A stretch of 64,000 nt of DNA from Arthrobacter sp. MYb227 (GTDB lineage Bacteria; Actinomycetota; Actinomycetes; Actinomycetales; Micrococcaceae): positions 1-64,000 of the forward strand of contig NZ_PCPT01000008.1 in NCBI RefSeq assembly GCF_002975435.1. The letters run 5' to 3'. The position numbers and the translations under genes are program-made. Numbering within the stretch: the stretch's first letter is position 1; each line of letters opens with the position of its first letter. Under the pieces are notes generated by a model. It made no database searches. It had not been told where the DNA came from and saw only the letters and a program-made list of their open reading frames with translations. This document shows, piece by piece, positions 36,013 to 44,792 of the stretch.

Positions 36013-37326
36013 ATGAGAAACCGCTTCGGTATTGGCTGGACATTACACGGCAATGGTAAGACCATCACCCCAGGGACAGCGGTGGCACCGGACGAACGGC
36101 TTGCCTGGCCGCAAACCATCGGAGTTGGTGTTCAACATGTAATGGCAATGTTTGGTGCCACGGTGTTGGTTCCAACGCTTACCGGTTTCCCGGTCACCAC
36201 AACACTGCTGTTTACCGGCCTAGGTACACTCCTGTTCCTCTTGATCACCGCGGGCCGGGTGCCTTCCTACCTGGGCTCATCATTTGCCTTTATCGCCCCG
36301 GTCACCGGTGCCATGGCCACCCATGGAATGGGTGGCGCGCTGGGCGGCATCGTCATGGCCGGTGTCGCACTATTTATCGTCGGACTGATCGTACAAAAGG
36401 CCGGGACAAACTGGATCCATGCATTAATGCCACCGGTGGTCATGGGCACCATCGTCGCGTTGATCGGGCTCAACCTGGCGACAACAACAACCGATAAAAT
36501 CACAACCGTTCCACTGACAACCTTTGCCACGGTCCTAGCCATCGTGCTGACCACGGTGCTCTTCCGTGGCATGCTCGGACGCCTATCCATCTTGCTGGGC
36601 ATCATCGTTGGTTATCTGGTGGCCTGGGCCCAAGGCCAGGTCGACTTCTCCAAGATTGCCGATGCGCCTTGGATTGGCCTGCCAGATTTCTCCGCACCCA
36701 CATTCCACTTAGATACCCTCATCTTGTTCCTACCCGTGGTCTTCGTCCTGATCGCCGAAAACGTTGGGCACGTAAAAACAGTTGCACTGATGACAAATCG
36801 GGAACTTGATGATGTCAATGGGCGAGCCCTGATGGCGGACGGCGCAGCAACAGTCATCGCCGGCTTTGGTGGGGGATCCGGAACCACTACCTACGCCGAA
36901 AACATTGGTGTGATGGCTTCCTCACGCGTGTACTCAACAGCTGCATATTGGATCGCTGGGTTTGTTGCCATCGCCTTGGCCTTCTTCCCCAAATTTGGTG
37001 TGCTGATCAATACAATTCCAGCGGGTGTTGCAGGTGGTGCCGGAATCGTACTCTATGGCATGATCGCGATCGTTGGCGCTCGCCTATGGGTGCAAAATAA
37101 GGTAGATTTTTCCAACCCAATCAACCTTATGACAGCAGGTTCCGGTCTGATCATTGCCATTGCGCTTTATGGTGATAACGCACTAAATCTTGGGAATATG
37201 AGCTTTGGTGGTATCGCCTTGGGCACCGCAGCCACGCTCGTGATCTACCACCTGATGTGCAGCATTGCACGTGTGCGCGGGACCGAACCCACCCAAAGCG
37301 AAGAGCTTGACGGGGCAACCCACTAG
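36013..37326 (+). CDS. NCS2-family uracil/xanthine permease
   Basis: 437 aa from the ATG at 36013, five bases after GGAAGG. About 12-14 membrane segments. Seen: QHVMAMFGATVLVP near residue 37, the LGSSFAFIAPV segment, ENVGHVKTVALMT near 245 and GGGSGTTTYAENIGVMA near 285, which are the NCS2 family signatures with the conserved Glu and the NxGxx segment. Carries uracil or xanthine with protons; no pyrimidine gene is beside it. Ends at a U-run terminator. Confidence 0.93.
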   Translation: MRNRFGIGWTLHGNGKTITPGTAVAPDERLAWPQTIGVGVQHVMAMFGATVLVPTLTGFPVTTTLLFTGLGTLLFLLITAGRVPSYLGSSFAFIAPVTGAMATHGMGGALGGIVMAGVALFIVGLIVQKAGTNWIHALMPPVVMGTIVALIGLNLATTTTDKITTVPLTTFATVLAIVLTTVLFRGMLGRLSILLGIIVGYLVAWAQGQVDFSKIADAPWIGLPDFSAPTFHLDTLILFLPVVFVLIAENVGHVKTVALMTNRELDDVNGRALMADGAATVIAGFGGGSGTTTYAENIGVMASSRVYSTAAYWIAGFVAIALAFFPKFGVLINTIPAGVAGGAGIVLYGMIAIVGARLWVQNKVDFSNPINLMTAGSGLIIAIALYGDNALNLGNMSFGGIALGTAATLVIYHLMCSIARVRGTEPTQSEELDGATH

Positions 37327-37361
37327 AAAAGCCATTTAGCTACAAATTTTGTTCCACCTCA

Positions 37362-37416
37362 CCGTGGCCGCTCGTTAACTCTGAAATGCGGAGCGCACCT
37401 GCGGCCACGGTTTTTT
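37362..37416 (+). terminator. Rho-independent terminator after permease
   Basis: CCGTGGCCG (37362-37370) pairs with CGGCCACGG (37402-37410), followed by TTTTTT. It also lies just past the stop of the leftward GH65 gene. Confidence 0.85.
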
Positions 37417-37428
37417 CTCAATCATTCG

Positions 37429-40400
37429 TTAGTTAATACTCAGTGGCGGTTCCGCTTCCAGTTCCTCGACGGCTGTTAGCTTCCTAATACTTGAGGTCAA
37501 GGGTGAACCGTCCTCCCGCTGCATGGCAAATACGGCGTCAATTGTCGGCGCACCGGGGGTCTTGGGTCCTTGCCCTTCCAGCGGAATCTCAATGCGTGAC
37601 GATTCTGGATCCAGGGTGTATTCCACACCCCGGACGTAAAAGGTCACCGGATATTCTCCCTCGGCAAGGTTCCCGGTGAGTTCGGCAGTCAAGAGCTCCG
37701 CCTGAACTTGGAATCGAATCTGGCTTTCGCGCCAACGTAAAGAAAAACTCAGCGCTCTCCAGCTTTCCGGTAACCTCGGATCAAAGCACAACTCGCCGGT
37801 ATCATCGCGGAGGCCAGCAAATCCATAGACAAGAGCCGCCCAGACTCCCCCGGTTGAGGCCACATGGATTCCATCCGAAGTGTTCCCATGCAAGTTCTCC
37901 AAGTCCACGTGCAATGCATGGTCAAAGTACTCGTAGGCAAGATCCTGATAGCCCACTTCGGCAGCCAAAATAGCCTGAACCGTTGCCGAAAGTGTTGAGT
38001 CACCGGTGGTCAGAGGATCGTAATACTTGAAGTCAGCAAGCTTTTGTTCGGCGGTGAAATCCGAGGCGCGCAGCCACAAAGCAAGCACCGTATCTGCCTG
38101 TTTGAGCACCTGAAAACGGTAAATTACCAGCGGGTGATAATGCAGGAGCAATGGACGGTGTTTAGGATCGGTTCCCGGAACATCCCATACTTCCCGGTTA
38201 AGGAATCCAGCATCCTGCGGATGAATTCCAACAGATTCCGAAAACGGAATAAACATTGCTTCTGCTGCACGCGCCCATTGATGAACTTCGTCATCCGTGA
38301 CCGAGAGCTCCTCACTAATCCGTGCATAATCTTCGGGGAACTCCTCTTTCAGGTACCCCATGATCCGCACCGCGTAGTTCAGATTAAAGCGCGCCATGAC
38401 ATTGGTGAAGGTATTGTCATTGACCACCGCCGTATATTCATCCGGGCCAGTAACTCCATGAATATGGAAAGCTGGTCCGGCCGGAGAGTCGCGCCAAAAT
38501 CCAAGAGACTGCCACAGCCTAGCTGTCTCAATGACTATTTCTGCCCCACCATTGAGCATGAGCCTAGAATCTCCGCTGGCACGCACATAACGAGCCAACG
38601 AATAAACTACGTCAGCGTTGATATGATACTGGGCGGTTCCGGCAGGGTAGTAGGCGCTGGCCTCCTCACCGTTAATGGTTCTCCACGGGAAGAGGATCCC
38701 GTGCTCATTTAGTGTTGCAGCGCGGCGCCTGGCTGCCGGAATCATTGATACACGGGCGCGCAATGCGTTCCGTGCCCACTGTGGATTGGTGTAGGTCAGG
38801 AAGGGAAGCACATAGATTTCCGTATCCCAGAAGTAGTGGCCGCTGTACCCGTCTCCGGAGACACCCTTAGCCGAGATCCCCAAGCCGTCGGAACGAGCAG
38901 ATGCCTGCGCCAATTGGAATAGATTCCATCGAATGGCCCGTTGTAGCAGCGGATCGGCGTCAACAAGCACGTCGGCGTGAGACCAAAATTCGGCAAGAAA
39001 TTCACGTTGCTTCCAGAACAGCTCATCGGCTCCTCGTGGCACCAGGTGTTTGAGCGCACGGACACCACGGATGACCATTTCTTCGGTGCTATGTCGTCTC
39101 GAGGCGTGATACGAAGCAAATTTATCAATGTGTAGTGCCTGGTCAACGTTTAAATACACCGAAACATTAGAATCCGCGCGGGAATCAGTGATTTCATGGT
39201 GCCGCGAAATCTCCGGGTTTGCCCCGGACACCCGGATATCGTGTTGGACGGTGGTGGCCACCGACATATTGGTGCCCTTGACGTAGTAGCTTAGGGCTAC
39301 AGTGTCGCCTTCTTCGTAGGTGCCCCCGGGGCGCAGGCTTTCTTCACCGTTTGTTTCGCGTTTGCGAGGATCAAATGCTGGCTCCCCGGCGTCCGATTCG
39401 GCGGGGGTTATCACCGGAGTCTCAGTGACTAGTCCAATCAACGAGGATTGCACGAAGACGTGCGCTGGTGCATCAAGTAGCCTGATACTTGTGCGGAAAA
39501 CCGCTAGGTGCCGTTCGTTAAACGAAATCATTGACCTAGTGCGCACCATGACCCGGTGGCCTTCTGCGGTACGCCACAAGGTGTCGGAGATCAGCGTCCC
39601 ATCCTTGAAGTCCAGGCGAAGTTCGTCTTTAAGGATTTCGGTGCGCCCAATTTCCAAGGCTTCATCATTGATGTACACACGGAAGGTCCGTGCATCGGGG
39701 GCTGCAACCATGGTTTGGCCGGTTTCTGCCAGCCCAAATGCCGATTCTGCGTGACGAATTTTCCAAGTTTCATGCAGTCCGTTTATGAACATGCCTTTGG
39801 TGCAATCACCAATGCCTAGTGAATCTCCACGCAATCCAAGGAACCCGTTACCGAGAGCAAAAATTGTCTGCTCCAGCGAATAGTCAGCGGGTCGCGGATG
39901 CTGGCGTACATAAGACCACGGATCAAGTGCCCACGCATCTCGTGCAGTTGGACCCACCAGTTCGGAAAGATCAGAAACCACGATACTGGCTCCGGAGTCC
40001 AACAACATTTCTTCAGGTTGATCACGGGCAACACCCACGACAAGACCAAAGCCGCCGGCAACACCCGCCTGGATCCCGGAGACAGCGTCCTCAATGACAA
40101 CACATTCATTCACCGACCAGCCTAGGTCTCTTGCTGCAGCAATGAAGGTATCTGGCGCCGGTTTGCCCGGAAGGGAGCGTGCATCAGCCTGTAAACCGCC
40201 GATCACCACGGAAAATTCTTGCCTGAGTCCGGCGGCTTCCAAAACATCTTCGGCATTACGTGAGGATGAAACAACGGCAACATCTAGGCCGGCTTCCTGA
40301 ATTTGCCTCAGGTATTCGAGGGATCCGGGGTAGGGCTGAATTCCTTGTTCGTGCAGAATGGCGCGGAAAACAGTATTTTTACGGTTCCCCAAAGCACAAA

Positions 40401-40692
40401 TAGTCGTAAACCCTGGTTCATCGGTGTCATCGCCCCAGGGTAATTCAATCCCACGATCCGCAAGTAGCGCGGCTACGCCTTCATAACGGGGGCGACCGTC
40501 AACAAGAGCAAAATAGTCTACCTCTGTGTAAAGACGCTTCTCGCCAATAGATACGAAGAAATCGTCAAAGAGCTGCTGCCATGCTTCTCTGTGGACTTCG
40601 GCGGTTGGCGTCAGAACGCCATCAAGGTCAAAAAGCACCGCCTTGAAATCCCGGTGCCTGTACCGTGGGGCGATGATTACTGGCTTATTCAT
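37429..40692 (-). CDS. Fusion of beta-phosphoglucomutase-type HAD hydrolase and GH65 glycoside phosphorylase
   Basis: 1087 aa. Residues 1-250: HAD-IA fold with motif I VLFDLDGVLTP (Asp22, Asp24), SSSRNAEDVL, and GGFGLVVGVAR; this is the beta-phosphoglucomutase-type group. Residues about 265-1087: GH65, with YSLEQTIFALGNGFLGLRG, FWDTEIYVLPFL, and the general acid Glu752 in GVTGPDEYTAVVNDN. GH65 phosphorylases split maltose, trehalose or kojibiose into glucose plus beta-glucose 1-phosphate, which the HAD part would convert to glucose 6-phosphate, so one chain performs both steps. Divergent from a sugar ABC transporter. Confidence 0.92.
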   Translation of the reverse strand: MNKPVIIAPRYRHRDFKAVLFDLDGVLTPTAEVHREAWQQLFDDFFVSIGEKRLYTEVDYFALVDGRPRYEGVAALLADRGIELPWGDDTDEPGFTTICALGNRKNTVFRAILHEQGIQPYPGSLEYLRQIQEAGLDVAVVSSSRNAEDVLEAAGLRQEFSVVIGGLQADARSLPGKPAPDTFIAAARDLGWSVNECVVIEDAVSGIQAGVAGGFGLVVGVARDQPEEMLLDSGASIVVSDLSELVGPTARDAWALDPWSYVRQHPRPADYSLEQTIFALGNGFLGLRGDSLGIGDCTKGMFINGLHETWKIRHAESAFGLAETGQTMVAAPDARTFRVYINDEALEIGRTEILKDELRLDFKDGTLISDTLWRTAEGHRVMVRTRSMISFNERHLAVFRTSIRLLDAPAHVFVQSSLIGLVTETPVITPAESDAGEPAFDPRKRETNGEESLRPGGTYEEGDTVALSYYVKGTNMSVATTVQHDIRVSGANPEISRHHEITDSRADSNVSVYLNVDQALHIDKFASYHASRRHSTEEMVIRGVRALKHLVPRGADELFWKQREFLAEFWSHADVLVDADPLLQRAIRWNLFQLAQASARSDGLGISAKGVSGDGYSGHYFWDTEIYVLPFLTYTNPQWARNALRARVSMIPAARRRAATLNEHGILFPWRTINGEEASAYYPAGTAQYHINADVVYSLARYVRASGDSRLMLNGGAEIVIETARLWQSLGFWRDSPAGPAFHIHGVTGPDEYTAVVNDNTFTNVMARFNLNYAVRIMGYLKEEFPEDYARISEELSVTDDEVHQWARAAEAMFIPFSESVGIHPQDAGFLNREVWDVPGTDPKHRPLLLHYHPLVIYRFQVLKQADTVLALWLRASDFTAEQKLADFKYYDPLTTGDSTLSATVQAILAAEVGYQDLAYEYFDHALHVDLENLHGNTSDGIHVASTGGVWAALVYGFAGLRDDTGELCFDPRLPESWRALSFSLRWRESQIRFQVQAELLTAELTGNLAEGEYPVTFYVRGVEYTLDPESSRIEIPLEGQGPKTPGAPTIDAVFAMQREDGSPLTSSIRKLTAVEELEAEPPLSIN

Positions 40693-40716
40693 GGCTGGGT
40701 GTTTCCCTTCCGTGTT

Positions 40717-40776
40717 GATTCAAGAAAGCTTGCCAGCCAGTACTAGAGCATTGGCTGCTTCAGCAATTCTTGAATC
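40717..40776. repeat. Nested inverted repeats in GH65 leader
   Basis: GATTCAAGAA (40717-40726) and TTCTTGAATC (40767-40776) are perfect outer arms. Inside, CAGCCA (40734-40739) and TGGCTG (40752-40757) pair as well, giving a long interrupted hairpin starting 25 bases upstream of the GH65 start. Confidence 0.6.
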
Positions 40777-40818
40777 ATCAATGTGGGTCTTATCCCCAGC
40801 CTAGTCATGCTCACCGAA

Positions 40819-40847
40819 TGCCAGACATAAAGCTGGCAGATATGTCT
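40819..40847. repeat. Overlapping inverted repeats, possible operator
   Basis: TGCCAG (40819-40824) with CTGGCA (40833-40838), and AGACATA (40823-40829) with TATGTCT (40841-40847). The two palindromes interlock, so only one stem could form at a time. Confidence 0.45.
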
Positions 40848-41166
40848 CGAAGTTTCAGTGAACTGCGATGTTTTTTCCGCTGAATCTAAGCCAAACCTTT
40901 GATATCGTTACTCGGTTGTTCCCAACCAACCCCTTGTAAAGTTCCGCGTATCTCTGCATTATGGGCACAAGGAGTGCTTAGGTCATCACAAGTCAGGCAC
41001 TTTTATTCATGGGGGTCGGAACAAGTTAACCGTTGAATCTATTTGCCATCAAACGGTGCCTCGCATGCCGGGTGGCAAGGAATCACACCCAAGGTGTCAT
41101 CGGTATTTTGTCCCTTTCCTTACGCAACGGCTCGAGGCATATTCGGGTCGACGGAACGGAGGATTC

Positions 41167-42510
41167 ATGAACAAATCTCGATACGGACGGTTATTTTCTT
41201 CTGTGGCAGCTGCCGGGGCCGCGGCACTTGTTCTTGCGGGTTGTGGCGGCGGTCCGGGTGTAAGCGAAAGTAGTTCTGCACCCACCGAAACATCCGGCGG
41301 AGCTTCCGCTGCTCCGGCGGAGGTCACCATTTATGGAACCATCGCGGATGCCGAAGCCAAACTTCTTGAGCAGTCTTGGGCCGATTGGTCCAAGGAAAAC
41401 AACATCACCATCAAATACGAGGCCTCAAAGGAATTTGAGACCCAGATTGCGGTTCGAGCCCAGGGCGGCAACGCACCGGATCTTGCCATATTTCCTCAAC
41501 CCGGTCTATTGGGTGACCTGGCAACTCGAGGGTTCCTCAAGGCCGCCCCAGATGGCGTGAAAGCAAATGTAGCTTCCGGATGGTCCGAGGACTGGGCTAA
41601 ATACGGAACTGTCGATGGGACGCTCTACGGTGCGCCGTTGATGGCAAGCGTGAAGGGCTGGGTCTGGTATTCACCTGCCGAGTTCAAAGACAAGGGCTAC
41701 AAGGTGCCTACCACCTGGCAAGGATTACTCGATCTCACAGCTCAAATCGAAAAAGACAAGGGTTCGGCTCCTTGGTGCGCCGGATTTGGCTCTGGTGATG
41801 CTACGGGTTGGCCCGGAACAGACTGGATTGAAGATTTGGTCTTGCGTCAATCTGGCAAGGACGTCTATGACAAGTGGGTAGCCAACGAGGTGAAGTTCAC
41901 CGATCCACAGATCAAGTCGGCGTTTGACGAGGTCGGAAAGATCTTGAAGAACCCGAAGTACGTCAATGCCGGATACGGAGATGTTGCTTCGATCAATAGC
42001 ACAGCGTTTGGCGATGTGGCGGATGTATTGGTCAGTGGCAAGTGCAGTTTGCATCACCAGGCTTCGTTTTTCAGCGGGTTCATCACGGAAGCCGGCGGGA
42101 CCGTTGGCCCCGATGCTGATCTCTGGGGTTTTGTTACTCCCTCGATTGATGGACAAGGTAATTCCGTGACCGGTGGTGGAGAAATCGTTGGTGCCTTCAG
42201 CGATGATCCCGCTGTCATCAAGGTTCAGGAATATCTTTCGAGCGCCGACTGGGCAAATTCAAGGGTCAAGCTCGGTGGCGTGCTGAGCGCCAACAAGGGC
42301 CTAGATCCGGCAAATGCCTCGGATCCACTGCTTCAAGAGGCGGTAAAGATCCTGCAGGATCCGGCAACCACTTTCCGCTTTGATGCTTCGGACCTGATGC
42401 CAGGCAGCGTTGGTGCCGGTTCGTTCTGGAAGGGCATGGTCGACTGGATCAACGGTTCACAGACCGATGCAGTACTCAAGCAAATTGAAAGCGGTTGGCC
42501 TTCAAGCTAG
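41167..42510 (+). CDS. Sugar ABC transporter substrate-binding lipoprotein
   Basis: 447 aa from the ATG at 41167, four bases after GGAGG. Lipoprotein signal: MNKSR, hydrophobic stretch, lipobox VLAGC. The mature protein begins with a Ser/Ala/Thr-rich linker and follows a type I extracellular sugar-binding fold, seen as APDLAIFPQPGLLGDLA, LVLRQSGKDVYDKW and the C-terminal WINGSQTDAVLKQ. Likely substrate is an alpha-glucoside, by analogy with the GH65 neighbour. Followed by two permease genes. Confidence 0.9.
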   Translation: MNKSRYGRLFSSVAAAGAAALVLAGCGGGPGVSESSSAPTETSGGASAAPAEVTIYGTIADAEAKLLEQSWADWSKENNITIKYEASKEFETQIAVRAQGGNAPDLAIFPQPGLLGDLATRGFLKAAPDGVKANVASGWSEDWAKYGTVDGTLYGAPLMASVKGWVWYSPAEFKDKGYKVPTTWQGLLDLTAQIEKDKGSAPWCAGFGSGDATGWPGTDWIEDLVLRQSGKDVYDKWVANEVKFTDPQIKSAFDEVGKILKNPKYVNAGYGDVASINSTAFGDVADVLVSGKCSLHHQASFFSGFITEAGGTVGPDADLWGFVTPSIDGQGNSVTGGGEIVGAFSDDPAVIKVQEYLSSADWANSRVKLGGVLSANKGLDPANASDPLLQEAVKILQDPATTFRFDASDLMPGSVGAGSFWKGMVDWINGSQTDAVLKQIESGWPSS

Positions 42511-42516
42511 AGCTGC

Positions 42517-42571
42517 CGTGGTGTGGGTAGGTGTGGCTCGTCAGAGCTCCAGCTACCCACACCACGTTTTT
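42517..42571 (+). terminator. Intra-operon attenuator hairpin
   Basis: A 14-base-pair stem (42517-42530 with 42553-42566), 22-base loop, followed by TTTTT. It lies between the binding protein and permease genes and should lower permease expression relative to the binding protein, a common arrangement in such operons. Confidence 0.8.
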
Positions 42572-42628
42572 CCTCCTATCCCCCGGCGGCGCCTCGCTTG
42601 TTGAATGTGGCATTGGTGAAAGGTACAC

Positions 42629-43762
42629 ATGTCTGGCTTCCTGCAATGGCTCAGCACCCTGCCATCGCTGCTGCAGATACCGATAATCATCGGTGTGTTC
42701 CTGGCAGTTATCGCCCTGTTGCTTTTCTTCATTGAACTCGCCCCGCGTCAAGGCAAAAAATATACAATCATTCGTCTGCTTGCGTGCATTATTTTCCCGC
42801 TCGGCATGATGCTGGCACTTGACTCGTATACTTGGGCCATCATCGGAGCAGGGCTCTTGGGCATCGTACTTTTTTGGTTAGATTATCGCTCCCGCGACGG
42901 TGCAGGATATGTTTTCCAACTCATTGGATTTCTATCTCCCGCCATCGTGCTATTGATCGCAGGACTCATAGTCCCCACCATTCAAACAACCATCCAATCA
43001 TTCATGAACTCGCGAGGGACCGAGTTTGTTGGGCTGGAAAACTTCATTTGGATCTTCACTCAGCCACAGGGTGTTCGAACCGTTCTAAACACTGTTGTTT
43101 GGGTTCTTGTGGCACCCGCGATTTCCACCATCGCTGGTCTTGCCTATGCGGTATTCATTGATAAGTCACGCGGAGAGAAAGTCTTCAAAATCCTCGTGTT
43201 CATGCCCATGGCAATTTCATTCGTTGGTGCGTCGATTATTTGGCGGTTCATCTACACCGCGCGACCAATCGACCAAGCACAAATTGGATTGCTCAACCAA
43301 ATTATCGTATGGCTGGGCGGCGAACCGGTGCAATTTCTCCAGGCTGAGCCATTCAACACTTTGGCCTTAATTGCGGTGCTGATTTGGGTACAAACTGGTT
43401 TTGCCATGGTTATTCTTTCGGCAGCCATCAAGGCCGTTCCTACCGAACAACTTGAGGCTGCAGAGCTTGATGGAACCAATGCGTGGCAGCGCTTTTCTAA
43501 TGTCACTCTGCCAAGCATTCGCTCATCCTTGGTGGTGGTGCTCACAACTATCTCCATTGCTTCACTCAAGGTCTTTGACATTGTTCGAACCATGACCGCC
43601 GGTGCCAATGGCACCTCGGTGATTGCCAATGAGATGTACACCCAATTTCGCAACTTTGAGCAGGGCCGTTCGGCAGCTTTCGCTGTTGTGCTTTTTCTAA
43701 TGGTGATGCCAATTGTCATCTACAATGCCCGGCAGATTAAGAAGCAAAGGGAGCTGCGCTAA
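42629..43762 (+). CDS. Sugar ABC transporter permease, MalF type
   Basis: 377 aa, longer than the usual 290-310 because of an N-terminal extension with three membrane segments (about residues 18-38, 45-62, 65-82). The core has six further segments, with the EAA loop seen as EQLEAAELDGTNAWQRFSNVTLP. AAAGG precedes the ATG. The substrate-binding protein gene precedes it; its stop overlaps the next permease by one base (TAATG). Confidence 0.9.
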   Translation: MSGFLQWLSTLPSLLQIPIIIGVFLAVIALLLFFIELAPRQGKKYTIIRLLACIIFPLGMMLALDSYTWAIIGAGLLGIVLFWLDYRSRDGAGYVFQLIGFLSPAIVLLIAGLIVPTIQTTIQSFMNSRGTEFVGLENFIWIFTQPQGVRTVLNTVVWVLVAPAISTIAGLAYAVFIDKSRGEKVFKILVFMPMAISFVGASIIWRFIYTARPIDQAQIGLLNQIIVWLGGEPVQFLQAEPFNTLALIAVLIWVQTGFAMVILSAAIKAVPTEQLEAAELDGTNAWQRFSNVTLPSIRSSLVVVLTTISIASLKVFDIVRTMTAGANGTSVIANEMYTQFRNFEQGRSAAFAVVLFLMVMPIVIYNARQIKKQRELR

Positions 43763-44712
43763 TGCCCACCGCCACCGATACTTCACCAATCAAGAAATCC
43801 TCGGTCTTGAAGAAGCAGGCTCCTCCCTTAGCTTCATTGGCTAAACGTCGGCTCACCAGCCGTTGGGCAACTCTTGCAGCGTTGATCATTGCCACGTTGT
43901 GGACCATCCCGACATTCGGGCTGCTGGTTTCTTCGGTGCGTCCAGCACAGGAGGTACGCACCACGGGCTGGTGGACAATATTCCAAAATTGGGGGATCAC
44001 TACCGATAACTATTCTGCGGTGCTTCAGGCTGGCAACAGCCAGCTCAATCTTGCTGGTTCCTTCATCAACTCAATAGCCATCACCCTGCCGGCAACAATT
44101 ATTCCGTTGGTCTTAGCTACTCTTGCCGCTTACGCTTTTGCTTGGATGAGGTTCCCGGGCAAAAATCTAATGTTTGTTTTGGTCTTTGCCCTACAGATCG
44201 TCCCAATTCAGATGGCTTTGGTTCCACTACTCAGGCTCTTTGCCCGCGGGGAGATCTTTGGTTATCCGGTAATCGGTGCCTTTGGTTCGGCCGGATACGC
44301 CCAAGTATGGATCGCACACACAATTTTTGCCCTACCCTTGGCCATCTTTCTCTTACATAACTTCATCGCTGAGATTCCCACTGAAATAATCGAGGCCGCG
44401 CGAGTGGACGGGGCAAGCCACGGCCAAATATTCTTTAGGATTGCGTTGCCATTAACGGCCCCCGCCATCGCGGCGTTTTCAATCTTCCAATTTCTCTGGG
44501 TATGGAACGACCTCTTGGTGGCGTTAATCTTCGCTGACGGACCGGTCGCCCCGATCACCAAACTTCTGGCGGAACTTACCGGTACTCACGGTCAAGACTG
44601 GCATCTTCTCACTGCTGGCGCATTCGTTGCCTTGATAGTTCCCCTACTCGTGTTCTTTGCGCTACAACGCTACTTTGTTCGTGGCCTGATGGCAGGTTCG
44701 GCAAAGGGTTAG
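43762..44712 (+). CDS. Sugar ABC transporter permease, MalG type
   Basis: 316 aa, six membrane segments after a cytoplasmic N terminus. EAA loop: TEIIEAARVDGASHGQIFFRIALPL. Paired with the MalF-type permease. No ATP-binding gene is in the operon, so a shared MsmK/UgpC-type ATPase encoded elsewhere is assumed, as is known for many actinobacterial sugar importers. Confidence 0.92.
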   Translation: MPTATDTSPIKKSSVLKKQAPPLASLAKRRLTSRWATLAALIIATLWTIPTFGLLVSSVRPAQEVRTTGWWTIFQNWGITTDNYSAVLQAGNSQLNLAGSFINSIAITLPATIIPLVLATLAAYAFAWMRFPGKNLMFVLVFALQIVPIQMALVPLLRLFARGEIFGYPVIGAFGSAGYAQVWIAHTIFALPLAIFLLHNFIAEIPTEIIEAARVDGASHGQIFFRIALPLTAPAIAAFSIFQFLWVWNDLLVALIFADGPVAPITKLLAELTGTHGQDWHLLTAGAFVALIVPLLVFFALQRYFVRGLMAGSAKG

Positions 44713-44792
44713 ACACACGAGGATAAACCGCAAACCTATGGGCATTTCCATCCTCACAGGAAAGCCAACGTTTCAATGGATACGATAGTGCG

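Larger units (their letters stand above)
40693..41166. other. 474-base divergent regulatory region
   Basis: No supported gene. It separates the GH65 fusion from the ABC operon and is AT-richer than its surroundings. It contains two inverted-repeat clusters (40717-40776 and 40819-40847). I see no clear LacI-type operator. Confidence 0.6.

Noticed and set aside
35948-37357. 12-base direct repeat ATTTTGTTCCAC on both sides of the permease gene
   Set aside because: No transposase or inverted ends; the first copy belongs to the parS region and the second looks coincidental.
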